Shown piece after piece: positions 35,785-43,784 of a stretch of DNA of 64,000 nucleotides. Source of the DNA: RGIG2041 sp045652745 (GTDB lineage Bacteria; Bacillota; Clostridia; UBA1381; UMGS1253). The DNA is taken from assembly GCA_045652745.1 (NCBI GenBank), contig JAZRUW010000001.1, forward strand, positions 136,488 through 200,487, in the 5' to 3' direction. Below the pieces are notes generated by a model that made no database searches, was not told where the DNA came from, and was given only the letters and a program-made list of their open reading frames with translations. The stretch's first letter is position 1; every line of letters begins with the position of its first letter. Both the position numbers and the translations under genes were made by a program.

Positions 35785-35991
35785 ATGCATCGAAAAAGTG
35801 AAAATAATGAATTTGATATTGTATTAGAGGCTGAGGCTGTGTTGGCCGCGTACAGTGAGCGCTGTAAAATATACTCTAAAAAAGCGGAGCATCGCAAAAG
35901 GAGCAGATGTATTCGTATTTTACTATGTGTGTTCGGTATAATTGTCATTGCAGCCGTGATGATGTTTTACATGAGGGGAATGTTTTTGTAA
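35785..35991 (+). CDS. Small single-pass membrane protein of unknown function
   Basis: A 68-residue protein with a charged N-terminal half (rich in Glu, Lys and Arg) and one hydrophobic helix near residues 43-63, then a short GMFL tail. I do not recognise a family. AAAAGGAG seven bases before ATG 35785 supports translation. It follows spoIIE by 56 bases with no terminator between them, so it may be expressed at the onset of sporulation. A strong terminator follows at 36041. Confidence 0.65.
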   Translation: MHRKSENNEFDIVLEAEAVLAAYSERCKIYSKKAEHRKRSRCIRILLCVFGIIVIAAVMMFYMRGMFL

Positions 35992-36040
35992 ACTATGTGT
36001 AACGGTTTAACCGGGGAATAATAAAAAACTTTGATAAAAA

Positions 36041-36075
36041 AAGAAAAAGCGATGGCGTGCTCATCGCTTTTTCTT
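36041..36075. terminator. Terminator after the spoIIE unit
   Basis: AAGAAAAAGCGATG (36041-36054) and CATCGCTTTTTCTT (36062-36075) form a perfect 14-base-pair stem with a seven-base loop. The A- and T-rich arms make it plausible in either direction. Confidence 0.88.
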
Positions 36076-36158
36076 TGCACGACATCGCAAATTTTGTCAT
36101 ATACTGTAAGTGAAAACGGATCGATCCCGCTTCAAAATTAAAATAGGGGAGTTTTTAT

Positions 36159-36332
36159 ATGGCAAACGAAATGAACGAGTGCGGAAAAATTGCGTATGCC
36201 TATGTACCGGCTCAAACAATTGGTGAGTTATATTCACCGCATGAAGGCTTGAAACGCGGTACGGTATTTCCGGAGTTGGATTTACCGATGGAGGTTTACG
36301 GAAAGAATGCAGCACAAAAGGAGGTACGCTGA
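36159..36332 (+). CDS. cotJA: Spore coat-associated protein CotJA
   Basis: A 57-residue protein with the CotJA signature: a Tyr/Pro-rich AYAYVPAQTIGELYSPHEGL followed by RGTVFPELDLPM. CotJA helps incorporate CotJC into the inner coat of the spore in Bacillus. AGGGGAG lies before the ATG. Its TGA overlaps the ATG of cotJB by one base. Mother-cell (sigma-E) expression is expected from the family; CATATACT at 36098 could be a sigma-E -10, but I see no matching -35. Confidence 0.93.
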   Translation: MANEMNECGKIAYAYVPAQTIGELYSPHEGLKRGTVFPELDLPMEVYGKNAAQKEVR

Positions 36333-36595
36333 TGGAAATTGTAGTAGAAACCAACAGACGTGAAGAAATGCTTAAAAAATTACAAAGCTACAACTTTGCA
36401 GCGTATGATTTAAATTTGTACTTGGATACACATCCAAATGATAAAAAAGCTTTGGAGTTATTTAAAGAGCTGACTTGCAAAGCGAAAGAGGCTTACGTTG
36501 CATTTATGAAAGAGTTCGGACCTCTGACGGCAATGGACAACACACAGGATACATGGGCATGGATTGAAAATCCGTGGCCGTGGGATTTTCAGTAA
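36332..36595 (+). CDS. cotJB: Spore coat protein CotJB
   Basis: An 87-residue helical protein of the CotJB family, with the NFAAYDLNLYLDTHPNDK segment (about 18-35) and the aromatic C-terminal TWAWIENPWPWDF. It joins CotJA and CotJC in the spore coat. AAAGGAGGT precedes the start, which overlaps the cotJA stop codon. Confidence 0.95.
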   Translation: MEIVVETNRREEMLKKLQSYNFAAYDLNLYLDTHPNDKKALELFKELTCKAKEAYVAFMKEFGPLTAMDNTQDTWAWIENPWPWDFQ

Positions 36596-36610
36596 GGAGG
36601 GCGAGAGAAT

Positions 36611-37186
36611 ATGTGGCAATATCAAAAATTTTTGGAATATCCCGTCAAAATAAAAACGCCGAATCCGAAACTGGCTAATTTCATTGTCAGTCAATACGGT
36701 GGACCGAACGGTGAACTCGGTGCGTCAATGCGCTACCTATCTCAGCGTTTTTCTATGCCGGATGAAATCAGCAAATCTGTGCTCAATGATATTGGTACCG
36801 AGGAACTGGCGCATCTGGAGATTGTTGGCACACTTGTGCGCCAACTTGCAAAAAATGCTACGACCGGACAGATAGAAAACAGTCCGCTTGCGCAGTATTT
36901 TATCGACCATGGCCGCGGTGTCTATCCGGTGGATGCGGCAGGCTATCCGTTTAATGCTATCAGTTTTGCGGTTTCTGGCGATCCGATTACGGATTTGACG
37001 GAAGACTTAGCGGCAGAACAAAAGGCGAGAGCAACATATGATAATATCTTGCGCTTTTCCGATGATCCTGATGTAAACGATGTTATCAAGTTCTTACGTG
37101 CACGAGAAGTCGTGCATTTCCAACGTTTTGGCGAAGCGTTAAATAACATTCAGAATAAAGGCAAGAAAAAATGGTATATAGGATAA
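36611..37186 (+). CDS. cotJC: Spore coat protein CotJC, manganese-catalase family
   Basis: A 191-residue ferritin-like protein of the manganese catalase group found in spore coats. Helices carry the metal-binding Glu and His residues, including IGTEELAHLEIV (about 62-73), DLAAEQKARATYD (about 136-148) and AREVVHFQRFGEAL (about 165-178). AAGGAGGGCGAG is the ribosome binding site. It completes the cotJABC operon and may protect spores from peroxide. Confidence 0.95.
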   Translation: MWQYQKFLEYPVKIKTPNPKLANFIVSQYGGPNGELGASMRYLSQRFSMPDEISKSVLNDIGTEELAHLEIVGTLVRQLAKNATTGQIENSPLAQYFIDHGRGVYPVDAAGYPFNAISFAVSGDPITDLTEDLAAEQKARATYDNILRFSDDPDVNDVIKFLRAREVVHFQRFGEALNNIQNKGKKKWYIG

Positions 37187-37196
37187 TAGTTTAGTT

Positions 37197-37239
37197 ACAG
37201 GGAGCAGGGATTGTATTATTCCTGCTCCTGTATTTTTTT
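37197..37239 (+). terminator. Terminator after cotJC
   Basis: ACAGGGAGCAGG (37197-37208) pairs with CCTGCTCCTGT (37221-37231), with one bulged G, and is followed by TATTTTTTT. It marks the host end of the left boundary of the truncated element. Confidence 0.8.
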
Positions 37240-38800
37240 GTCAGGCAATATAAGAGCCTTTTTGGAGTTTTTCATAAAACAACCGCTTGTTGCCTTCGGT
37301 CAAGGTGCATTGTCTGCGGGTATTATGCAGGGCCTTGCAAACACGGTCGGTATGATGAAACAAAAGCACGCAGATAAGCAAATTGCCGCAATCGAAGCCG
37401 GTCGCTATTTACTCACAACCGAAGCGCAAGAGTTTGATGATTTATCTCCTGCAGCACAGAAGATTGTTAAAGAAAATTTTTCCGACCATCCGCAGGATTT
37501 GCAGAAATTTATCCAGCAAAAAAGTCCCACCGGTTCTTTGTCGAAGGAAGCGCAAATGGCGATTGATGCCGCCGTGGATGTTTCGATGGGGAAAGATAAC
37601 AGGGCTGCACAGGGAGAAAGCGTAAAGCAAAGGAGCAATGATGAAAGAACTGATTTGGTGACTAAACTCCGGAAACATTCTCAAAGTTTGCAAAGCATGC
37701 CTGTCGTCGCCAGACTTGGATTAGATATCTTTAAAAAAGGACCGATCGATTTAAAAACACAAGTATCGCAGTTTTTTAAAAGTATAGGTAATAAGGTTCA
37801 TAGAGATGGTTTTGGGGATGTCATTTTAGACGAGAATGGAATCGGGAGCAGCATGGGACATGGCATAGGCCGTGCGAAAAGCATCGCCTTTCGTGCTGTT
37901 CCAGAGGTAATCGCACACGGAAAACAAATCGACTATCAGCCAAACTGGAAGGGGAGAGGAAAAGACACTTACATTTTCGCGGCTCCAATTACAATAGGGA
38001 ATCAACCATGTATCATGGGCGTTATTGTCGATAAAAACACAAAAGACAACAGATATTATTTACATGAGGCAATTGACAACGAGGGCAATATCATTATAAT
38101 CAAAAAGGACGAAAGCGACAATATCAAGACCGAGTCCTTCGCCGAAGCTTCACCCGGTGTGTCGCAATCATCCTTTGAAGAAATTGTATCACAACCTACC
38201 CCGATTGTCAATACCGAAACATCCCCAAAAACCGACATCGAGGCCATCGCCGACGATTTACCGATGCGGCACGTGGACGGTAGCGTTCGTTCGTACAAAG
38301 AGTATGCGGCGGAGCAGGAGGCAAAGAAGCAGGAAACACCACCGCCGGCGGACACAGAAGCGCCAACAGCAAATCCGGATATAGAGGCCGCAGTAAATGC
38401 CCCGGGCGTAAAACGCGCAGAAGATATCGACCTGCAGTATATACAACGCCTGAAGGGAAAAAATGCAATGCTGTTTAAGGATTTGCCGCGTGTACTCGAT
38501 TATGTATGTGACAAGATGCCTGGTGTGCGCGATTTCTGGCGCAACCGTGTTGAAAAACCGTTCTGGGCGGCGAAGGCATCGTTTGCAAGACGTACCGAAG
38601 CGGCGCTCCGGGACTTGAAGAACCTATCGGATGAACTCGGCATTTATGTCGGCAGTAAAGAAAGTGCTGCCACACAGTGGTACGGCGAAGGATACCGCAC
38701 AGTGCAAAAGAAAAATCCGATGTACGAAATAGGCGGCAATGAGACGAAATATGTATCTGTGCGTGATGACAACACGCTTTCGGATCTGCGCAACAAAAAA
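37240..38800 (+). pseudogene. Truncated polyvalent-protein gene, remnant of an integrated phage or conjugative element
   Basis: An uninterrupted frame of about 520 codons with no credible start: the only upstream start lies inside the cotJC terminator, and internal ATGs lack ribosome binding sites. At its 3' end the frame runs into the tRNA-Thr terminator and antisense tRNA. The content resembles internal pieces of very large phage or ICE polyvalent proteins: a hydrophobic N-terminal segment, a helical linker, a domain near 37790-38110 (FGDVILDENG, SSMGHGIGRAKS, WKGRGKDTY, YYLHEAI) like the LPD/PBECR nuclease-like domains, a Pro/Glu-rich linker, and a helical block ending GSKESAATQWYGEGYR. 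Base composition is visibly more GC-rich than neighbours. Confidence 0.7.
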
Positions 38801-38827
38801 AGCACTTGCATATGCAAGTGCTTTTTT
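38795..38827 (-). terminator. Terminator of tRNA-Thr
   Basis: The 20-base palindrome at 38802-38821 is flanked by seven A residues on the left and six T residues on the right. It lies three bases past the encoded CCA of tRNA-Thr when read on the minus strand, so it ends that transcript. The truncated polyvalent frame ends here. Confidence 0.92.
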
Positions 38828-38830
38828 CAC

Positions 38831-38906
<76 letters not shown>

Positions 38907-38921
38907 ACAACAACGGAACTT

Positions 38922-38950
38922 ATTGTAACACAGAAGAATAGACTTGTCAA
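38922..38950 (-). promoter_or_regulatory. Promoter of tRNA-Thr
   Basis: On the minus strand TTGACA (38950-38945), a 17-base spacer and TACAAT (38927-38922), 15 bases before the mature tRNA end. Confidence 0.8.
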
Positions 38951-38989
38951 CAAAAATATTTAAAAAATAAGTCATTCTGTTTACAACGG

Positions 38990-39019
38990 TTGACACGAAT
39001 CGCTTTAAGGCGGTATAAT
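38990..39019 (+). promoter_or_regulatory. Promoter of the polysaccharide deacetylase gene
   Basis: Both hexamers are perfect: TTGACA (38990-38995) and TATAAT (39014-39019), separated by 18 bases, 33 bases upstream of the start codon. It is back to back with the tRNA-Thr promoter. Confidence 0.75.
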
Positions 39020-39052
39020 AATTATGTTAAATCTATTTGCGATGAGGTATTT

Positions 39053-39832
39053 ATGCGAAGAATTATATCTGTAATACTTGTCTGTCTTCTTTTGCTGCCA
39101 AGTACTGTTTTACCGACATCGGCGCAAGATAATGTTTCCGTGCCGATACTATTATATCACAATATTGCGGATTTCATCCCGGGGTTGCCATATGATGCAA
39201 GCTTAAACACGCCTGTCTTTACATTTGAACGTCATATGCGTGCAGTATTGGACGCGGGGTACACACCGATTACATATGAGATGTATTTTCGTTTTGCCAC
39301 CGAAGGCACACCATTGCCGGACAATCCGATTTTGATTACGTTTGATGACGGTTATTTAAGCAATTATCTGTACGCGTATCCGATTTTAAAAAAACTCGGC
39401 ATTAAAGCCACGATTTTTACGATTACCGATCGCAGGGGTAAAGCACTCAGCTCTAATCCGCATTTTTCCTGGAATCAGGCAAAGGAAATGGTAGACAGCG
39501 GTATAATTGATATACAGAGTCATACACATTCGCATCAGGTATCCACTACGCTTTCTGAACAGCAACTTGCATATGAACTGATTGCATCTAAACGTCTGAT
39601 AGAATTGCATACGGGAAAAAAGTGCAATGTGTTAGCATTTCCGAACGGCATTGCGGGAGAACGCGAATTGCTTGCAGCACAGACTGCAGGATATAAAGTT
39701 GTAAATTTGGTCGGCGATTACGGTTCTAACAGAAAAAATGATGATTTATACAAATTGCGCAGGCTGACCGTGTTCGGCACATGGACAGCGCAGGATGTAT
39801 TAAATATGCTTGAGGTACATAAAAACTTATAG
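39053..39832 (+). CDS. Secreted polysaccharide deacetylase (NodB domain)
   Basis: A 259-residue exported carbohydrate esterase 4 protein. A signal peptide covers residues 1-24 (RR then a leucine-rich core, ending near PTSAQ). The NodB domain has the metal-binding and catalytic motifs ITFDDGYLSNY (about 95-105) and SHTHSHQ (about 154-160), plus LAFPNG near 191. Likely substrates are N-acetylated cell-wall glycans. ATG 39053 follows GATGAGG; the frame stays open upstream into the promoter, which cannot be coding. It is a single-gene unit with its own terminator. Confidence 0.93.
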   Translation: MRRIISVILVCLLLLPSTVLPTSAQDNVSVPILLYHNIADFIPGLPYDASLNTPVFTFERHMRAVLDAGYTPITYEMYFRFATEGTPLPDNPILITFDDGYLSNYLYAYPILKKLGIKATIFTITDRRGKALSSNPHFSWNQAKEMVDSGIIDIQSHTHSHQVSTTLSEQQLAYELIASKRLIELHTGKKCNVLAFPNGIAGERELLAAQTAGYKVVNLVGDYGSNRKNDDLYKLRRLTVFGTWTAQDVLNMLEVHKNL

Positions 39833-39876
39833 AAATCACGCAACACACAGGAGATTGAGTGTTGCGTGATTTTTTT
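39833..39876 (+). terminator. Terminator after the deacetylase gene
   Basis: AAATCACGCAACAC (39833-39846) and GTGTTGCGTGATTT (39859-39872) form a perfect 14-base-pair stem with a 12-base loop, followed by a T-run. The left arm begins right after the stop codon. Confidence 0.9.
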
Positions 39877-39891
39877 ATGCGCATTATGGAG

Positions 39892-39912
39892 ATAGATATT
39901 ACATATATCTAT
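39892..39912 (+). repeat. Short inverted repeat upstream of the carboxypeptidase gene
   Basis: ATAGATAT (39892-39899) and ATATCTAT (39905-39912) are perfect complements five bases apart, just before the AAAGGGGG ribosome binding site. It may be an operator or a leader hairpin. I could not match a sporulation sigma-factor promoter cleanly here. Confidence 0.4.
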
Positions 39913-39933
39913 TAAACAAAGGGGGATATATGA

Positions 39934-41085
39934 ATGTTTAAAAAAACCATTGTGCTTTTTATGTTGCTTTGTTTGCTCATTTCTGATTTTCCGGTGCAGG
40001 TTTTTGCCGAGGACGCGCTTTTGGAACTATCTTGCCCATCTGCAATTTTAATAGAAGCCGGCACGGGACGTGTTCTATATGAAAAAGAAGCTGATGCACC
40101 GCGACCGATGGCAAGTGTAACAAAAATTATGACAATGCTTTTGATTATGGAAGCGATAGACGGCGGACAAATCACCATGGATGAAATGGTCACGGGAAGT
40201 GAATATGCAAAGAGTATGGGCGGGTCTACGATTTATTTGGATGCGGGGGAAAGCTTATCTGTACACGATATGTTAAAGGGAATAGCGGTTGCATCTGCAA
40301 ATGATGCCTGTGTTGCTATGGCTGAACACATTTGCGGAAGTGAGACTGCGTTTGTCGAAAAAATGAATCAGCGCGCAAGTGAACTCGGTATGAAGAACAC
40401 AGCGTTTCAAAACACAAACGGTCTTGATGAGGCCGGACATTATTCATCTGCAAGAGATATTGCAATCATGTCAGCCGAACTTTTAAAACACCCTCAGATT
40501 CTGGAATTTACAACAATTTGGATGGACAGTTTGCGAGGCGGGAAGTTTCAACTCGCCAATACGAACAAACTGATTCGGTTTTATAAGGGCGCAAACGGAT
40601 TAAAAACCGGCTCAACGGATGATGCGTTATTCTGTCTTTCTGGTGCTGCAATGCGTGACGGAATGCAACTCATTGCCGTTGTACTGGGCGCGCCGACTTC
40701 GCCGAAACGTTTTTCCGATACATCTAAATTGTTAGACTACGGCTTTGCGAATTATAAAGTATCAAATCTGGTTCAAAAAGATGCAGTCATGGGAGAGGTA
40801 GCTGTTGAAAAAGGCGTATCAGCTAAAGTTCAGCTGCTCGCCGAAACGGATTTTACGCATTTATTGAAGAAGGGTGAGGAATCGAAGTCGGAAACGAAAA
40901 TATTTTTTGAAGAAAGCATAAAAGCGCCGATTGAAAAAGGCGAAAAACTCGGCGCTGTTACGATTTATGAAAACGGAAAGGAAATCGGGTCTGTTGCGCT
41001 TGTAGCAGCGCACGGCATAGATAAATTAAAATACGGTAGTATGCTTGTTAAAGTGCTGGCTTCGTGGATTGGCGTTGAAGCTTGA
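39934..41085 (+). CDS. dacF: Serine-type D-Ala-D-Ala carboxypeptidase (DacF-like)
   Basis: Low-molecular-weight penicillin-binding protein that trims the terminal D-Ala of peptidoglycan stem peptides. A signal peptide (residues 1-24) is followed by the transpeptidase-fold motifs SVTK (Ser61, Lys64), SAN (121-123) and KTG (224-226), then a PBP5-like beta-rich C-terminal domain and a final hydrophobic/amphipathic helix (KYGSMLVKVLASWIG) for membrane attachment. The assignment to DacF rather than another paralogue rests mainly on size and on neighbouring dipicolinate synthase genes, which is weak evidence. Confidence 0.9.
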   Translation: MFKKTIVLFMLLCLLISDFPVQVFAEDALLELSCPSAILIEAGTGRVLYEKEADAPRPMASVTKIMTMLLIMEAIDGGQITMDEMVTGSEYAKSMGGSTIYLDAGESLSVHDMLKGIAVASANDACVAMAEHICGSETAFVEKMNQRASELGMKNTAFQNTNGLDEAGHYSSARDIAIMSAELLKHPQILEFTTIWMDSLRGGKFQLANTNKLIRFYKGANGLKTGSTDDALFCLSGAAMRDGMQLIAVVLGAPTSPKRFSDTSKLLDYGFANYKVSNLVQKDAVMGEVAVEKGVSAKVQLLAETDFTHLLKKGEESKSETKIFFEESIKAPIEKGEKLGAVTIYENGKEIGSVALVAAHGIDKLKYGSMLVKVLASWIGVEA

Positions 41086-41086
41086 T

Positions 41087-41668
41087 TCACTTAATTAACA
41101 ACGGCTGGATTTGCGTATTATCCAATGCGGCTTCAGCGGCCGGTATGATTTTTTGCATATCTGCAACGATTGACTTGTGCTTATTGTACGCATCATCCTG
41201 ACCGAACGGCACAAAATAAAAGTTTTTATTATTCATAAGTGTCATGATGTTTTTGCCTGCCGCGCCAAGGGCATCGTTCGTTGAGATTGCAACCAGAACA
41301 GGCCGTTCGTTGCGCAAATGTGCTTTAGCGGCCATGGTCACGGATGTATCCGTAATGCCGCAGGCTAGTTTGCCGAGGGTGTTTCCGGTACACGGTGCAA
41401 TAATAAGTAAATCCAATAGCTTTTTCGGGCCGATGGGTTCGGCGTCGCAAATGGTGTGGATAATCGGTCTGTTACATATTTTACTGATTTCGTTTTGAAT
41501 ATCACCGGCCTTGCCGAAACGCGTGTCATAGCTAAAAGCAGCATCGCTCATGATCGGCATAACTTCTGCGCCGGTTTTGGCCAAAACGGCCAGTTGTGTA
41601 AGTACACTTCGAAAAGTGCAAAATGAGCCGGTGAGCGCAAAACCGATTCTTTTATTTTTTAGATCCAT
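41087..41668 (-). CDS. dpaB: Dipicolinate synthase subunit B
   Basis: Flavoprotein-like subunit (SpoVFB) of dipicolinate synthase, which makes the spore calcium chelator DPA from dihydrodipicolinate in the mother cell. The Rossmann-like flavodoxin fold has GFALTGSFCTF (about 9-19), IIAPCTGNTLGKLACGITD (about 91-109) and a VAISTNDALG block. The 193-residue length is normal. It follows dpaA by two bases and converges with dacF one base apart, with no terminator visible between them. Confidence 0.95.
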   Translation of the reverse strand: MDLKNKRIGFALTGSFCTFRSVLTQLAVLAKTGAEVMPIMSDAAFSYDTRFGKAGDIQNEISKICNRPIIHTICDAEPIGPKKLLDLLIIAPCTGNTLGKLACGITDTSVTMAAKAHLRNERPVLVAISTNDALGAAGKNIMTLMNNKNFYFVPFGQDDAYNKHKSIVADMQKIIPAAEAALDNTQIQPLLIK

Positions 41669-41670
41669 AA

Positions 41671-42543
41671 CTACACCCCCAAATCATTACAAATATTGAG
41701 AATTGCGTTTTTGATTGCCGCGCCGGCGGCTAACGGCGCGGTTTTTCCCGGAAGGGACAGCGCATGGATGGCTTGTATGCCAAGATTTTTTGCGTGCACA
41801 AAATCTGTTCCGCCTTCGCCAGAGGCAAGGTCTAAAATTAGGCTGGATTCTGAAAGTCGGTTTATTCTTTCTGCTGTTAAAACCGGATGCGGAACAGTAT
41901 TTATGATAATCTCATATGCCTTTGAATAGCTTTCGGCTGCTCTGATATCGGCATAATCCAGCCCGAGTGCTTCTATCCAAGCCTGTGTATCCGGACGTCT
42001 GCCTGCTACGGTGATTTTGCAACCAAATCCGGATAAAAGTTTTGCTAAAAATTTTCCGATGCGCCCAAAGCCTAATATAAGAATTTTTGCATTGCACAGC
42101 GTATCCGGATAGTGATTGAGCAGAGTTTGAACTGCACCTTCTGCTGTTAGCATTGCATTCGTGACGGTCAAATCTTCGCGTTTGAAATAATCTATGGCAT
42201 GGATACCGTGGATGCTTAACTGCTTTTGAGTCGCGGTCGGAATGTTGCCTGCCAGCAAAATTTTATCTTTTGACATATGATTCAATATCGTGTCTATTCG
42301 TATAGGTTCATCGGTATAAGGTGCGTGAATATTTCCATCTTTATCTAACATCGGCAACGGCAAAATGCAAATGTTACCTTCATAAATGGTCTGTGCTAAA
42401 TCTGTGCTGCTGGGTGCGATAAGTTTTGAATGATTATAAATGCCGTGCACGATAACAGAGTTTCCTTCGGCATGCAGTAAGTTGGCGAGTCTTACGATGC
42501 GCGCGTCACCGCCGATAATCGTGAATGCTCTCTTTTGAAGCAT
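41671..42543 (-). CDS. dpaA: Dipicolinate synthase subunit A
   Basis: NAD(P)-binding subunit (SpoVFA) of dipicolinate synthase. The N-terminus FTIIGGDARIVRLANLL is a signature, a second Rossmann motif ILGFGRIGKFLAKLLSGFG lies near 157-175, and LDLASGEGGTDF near 245-256. ATG 42543 gives the standard 290-residue protein and has GGAGTG seven bases upstream; the frame stays open upstream only through the promoter region and the divergent gene. A sigma-K-like promoter lies 29 bases away. Confidence 0.95.
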   Translation of the reverse strand: MLQKRAFTIIGGDARIVRLANLLHAEGNSVIVHGIYNHSKLIAPSSTDLAQTIYEGNICILPLPMLDKDGNIHAPYTDEPIRIDTILNHMSKDKILLAGNIPTATQKQLSIHGIHAIDYFKREDLTVTNAMLTAEGAVQTLLNHYPDTLCNAKILILGFGRIGKFLAKLLSGFGCKITVAGRRPDTQAWIEALGLDYADIRAAESYSKAYEIIINTVPHPVLTAERINRLSESSLILDLASGEGGTDFVHAKNLGIQAIHALSLPGKTAPLAAGAAIKNAILNICNDLGV

Positions 42544-42571
42544 ACGTTTCACTCCGTGTTCAGTTTTAGTA

Positions 42572-42600
42572 TATCGTATGCCGACAAATTTTGTTGTGTG
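42572..42600 (-). promoter_or_regulatory. Sigma-K-like promoter of dpaA-dpaB
   Basis: On the minus strand CACA (42600-42597), a 16-base spacer and CATACGATA (42580-42572) match the Bacillus sigma-K consensus (mACm, 16-17 bases, CATAnnnTA) exactly. The predicted start, about seven bases on, leaves a leader of roughly 20 bases holding the dpaA ribosome binding site. Sigma-K control of spoVF is established in Bacillus subtilis. Confidence 0.65.
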
Positions 42601-42619
42601 CAAAATCGGAGGTGTGTAT

Positions 42620-43672
42620 ATGAAAAAAATCAAAAACATTCTTACATTATCTGCCACGGTGATTGCTACGGTTATCGGTGCAGGCTTTGCGACCGGACGG
42701 GAAATTTTCAGTTTCTTCTGCATCCATGGTGTATGGGGTATAGTGGGGTTAATATGCGTTTTTGTTTTGTTTTGGTTTGCGTTTGATACCGTACTGTGTT
42801 TTTGCTATGATAACGCAATTAACGGATTTTCTTCATTTTTAAACTGTATTCCGATGCGGTGCCTCGCACGAATGGTAGAAGTTTGTGTTGCCGCATTTTC
42901 TTTTTGCGGCCTGTGTGCCATGGCTGCTGCAACAGGAACTTATTTTGCTCAAACACTGCATTTGCCGTACGCGGTTGGCGTAGTAATTTTGCTTGTATTG
43001 TGTTCTATTGTGCTACTTAAAGATATTCGCGGTTTAACAAATGTGAACTTATTGCTTGCGCCCTTTATTTGTGCAGGTCTTTTATGGGTGTGTGTGCACA
43101 GCATATTATTTCGGGATGTACAGACGTTTGCATACGGGCATTATTATCAGCGCACAATGGTAAGTATACGCGACGGCATTGTATATGTATCTTATAATCT
43201 TTTGTCAGTATTGGTTGTGCTTTGTTCGATGCGTACATATTGTGAAAACAAAAAAGAAATTAAATCGGCATGTTTTATCAGTTCAGCAACCTTAACGATG
43301 CTGGCAATATGCATTTGGGGCGTGCTCTGCGTTTATAGAAACAAAATCGAACTCGGCAGCATACCCTTATATGATATTGTTGTGCGTAGCGGAAGCTCGT
43401 ATTCACTAATATATTCACTTTTGCTGTTGTTTTCTGTGTTCACCACAGCCATAGGATGCGGATATGGGGCTTTAGACTTTTTAAAGACACAATACCGAAT
43501 GCAGACGCATACTGCAGTTATTGTTCTTATTCTGGCAACAGTACCGATTTGTGCTTTTGGTTTTTCGGAGATTGTTCGCGTTATCTATTCTTTTTTTGGA
43601 TATCTTGGACTACCGTTTTTGATTTTTCTGATTTATTTATCTTCTAATTTAGGTCGAAAACATTTAAAGTGA
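42620..43672 (+). CDS. YkvI-family membrane protein (APC/LeuT-like fold)
   Basis: A 350-residue membrane protein with about ten transmembrane helices. The first helix has ATVIATVIGAGFATGREIFSFF, with the unwound GAGFATG motif typical of YkvI and related amino-acid transporter-like proteins. Function is unknown; the superfamily includes spore germinant receptors. ATG 42620 follows GGAGGTG by six bases. It is transcribed divergently from dpaAB across a 76-base gap, which raises the possibility of a sporulation role but does not show it. Confidence 0.8.
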   Translation: MKKIKNILTLSATVIATVIGAGFATGREIFSFFCIHGVWGIVGLICVFVLFWFAFDTVLCFCYDNAINGFSSFLNCIPMRCLARMVEVCVAAFSFCGLCAMAAATGTYFAQTLHLPYAVGVVILLVLCSIVLLKDIRGLTNVNLLLAPFICAGLLWVCVHSILFRDVQTFAYGHYYQRTMVSIRDGIVYVSYNLLSVLVVLCSMRTYCENKKEIKSACFISSATLTMLAICIWGVLCVYRNKIELGSIPLYDIVVRSGSSYSLIYSLLLLFSVFTTAIGCGYGALDFLKTQYRMQTHTAVIVLILATVPICAFGFSEIVRVIYSFFGYLGLPFLIFLIYLSSNLGRKHLK

Positions 43673-43705
43673 GCAAAAAATATGGAAATTTAGTAAAAAT
43701 TAAGG

Positions 43706-43734
43706 TTGCAAATCTGCAGGAAATATAGTATAAT
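43706..43734 (+). promoter_or_regulatory. Promoter of the KDPG aldolase-KDG kinase operon
   Basis: TTGCAA (43706-43711), a 17-base spacer and a perfect TATAAT (43729-43734), 50 bases before the aldolase start. Confidence 0.75.
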
Positions 43735-43784
43735 TGCGCTGTATGAAAATGTTCGGCACGTCCGATAAAAAAGGAGTATGAGTT

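Noticed and set aside
36077..36158. Sigma-E promoter of cotJA (CATATACT at 36098)
   Set aside because: The -10 looks acceptable but no sigma-E -35 is found at 14-15 bases, so I do not list it as a site.
37211..37250. TTG start for the polyvalent-like frame
   Set aside because: It lies within the cotJC terminator hairpin and has no ribosome binding site, so it is not a real translation start.
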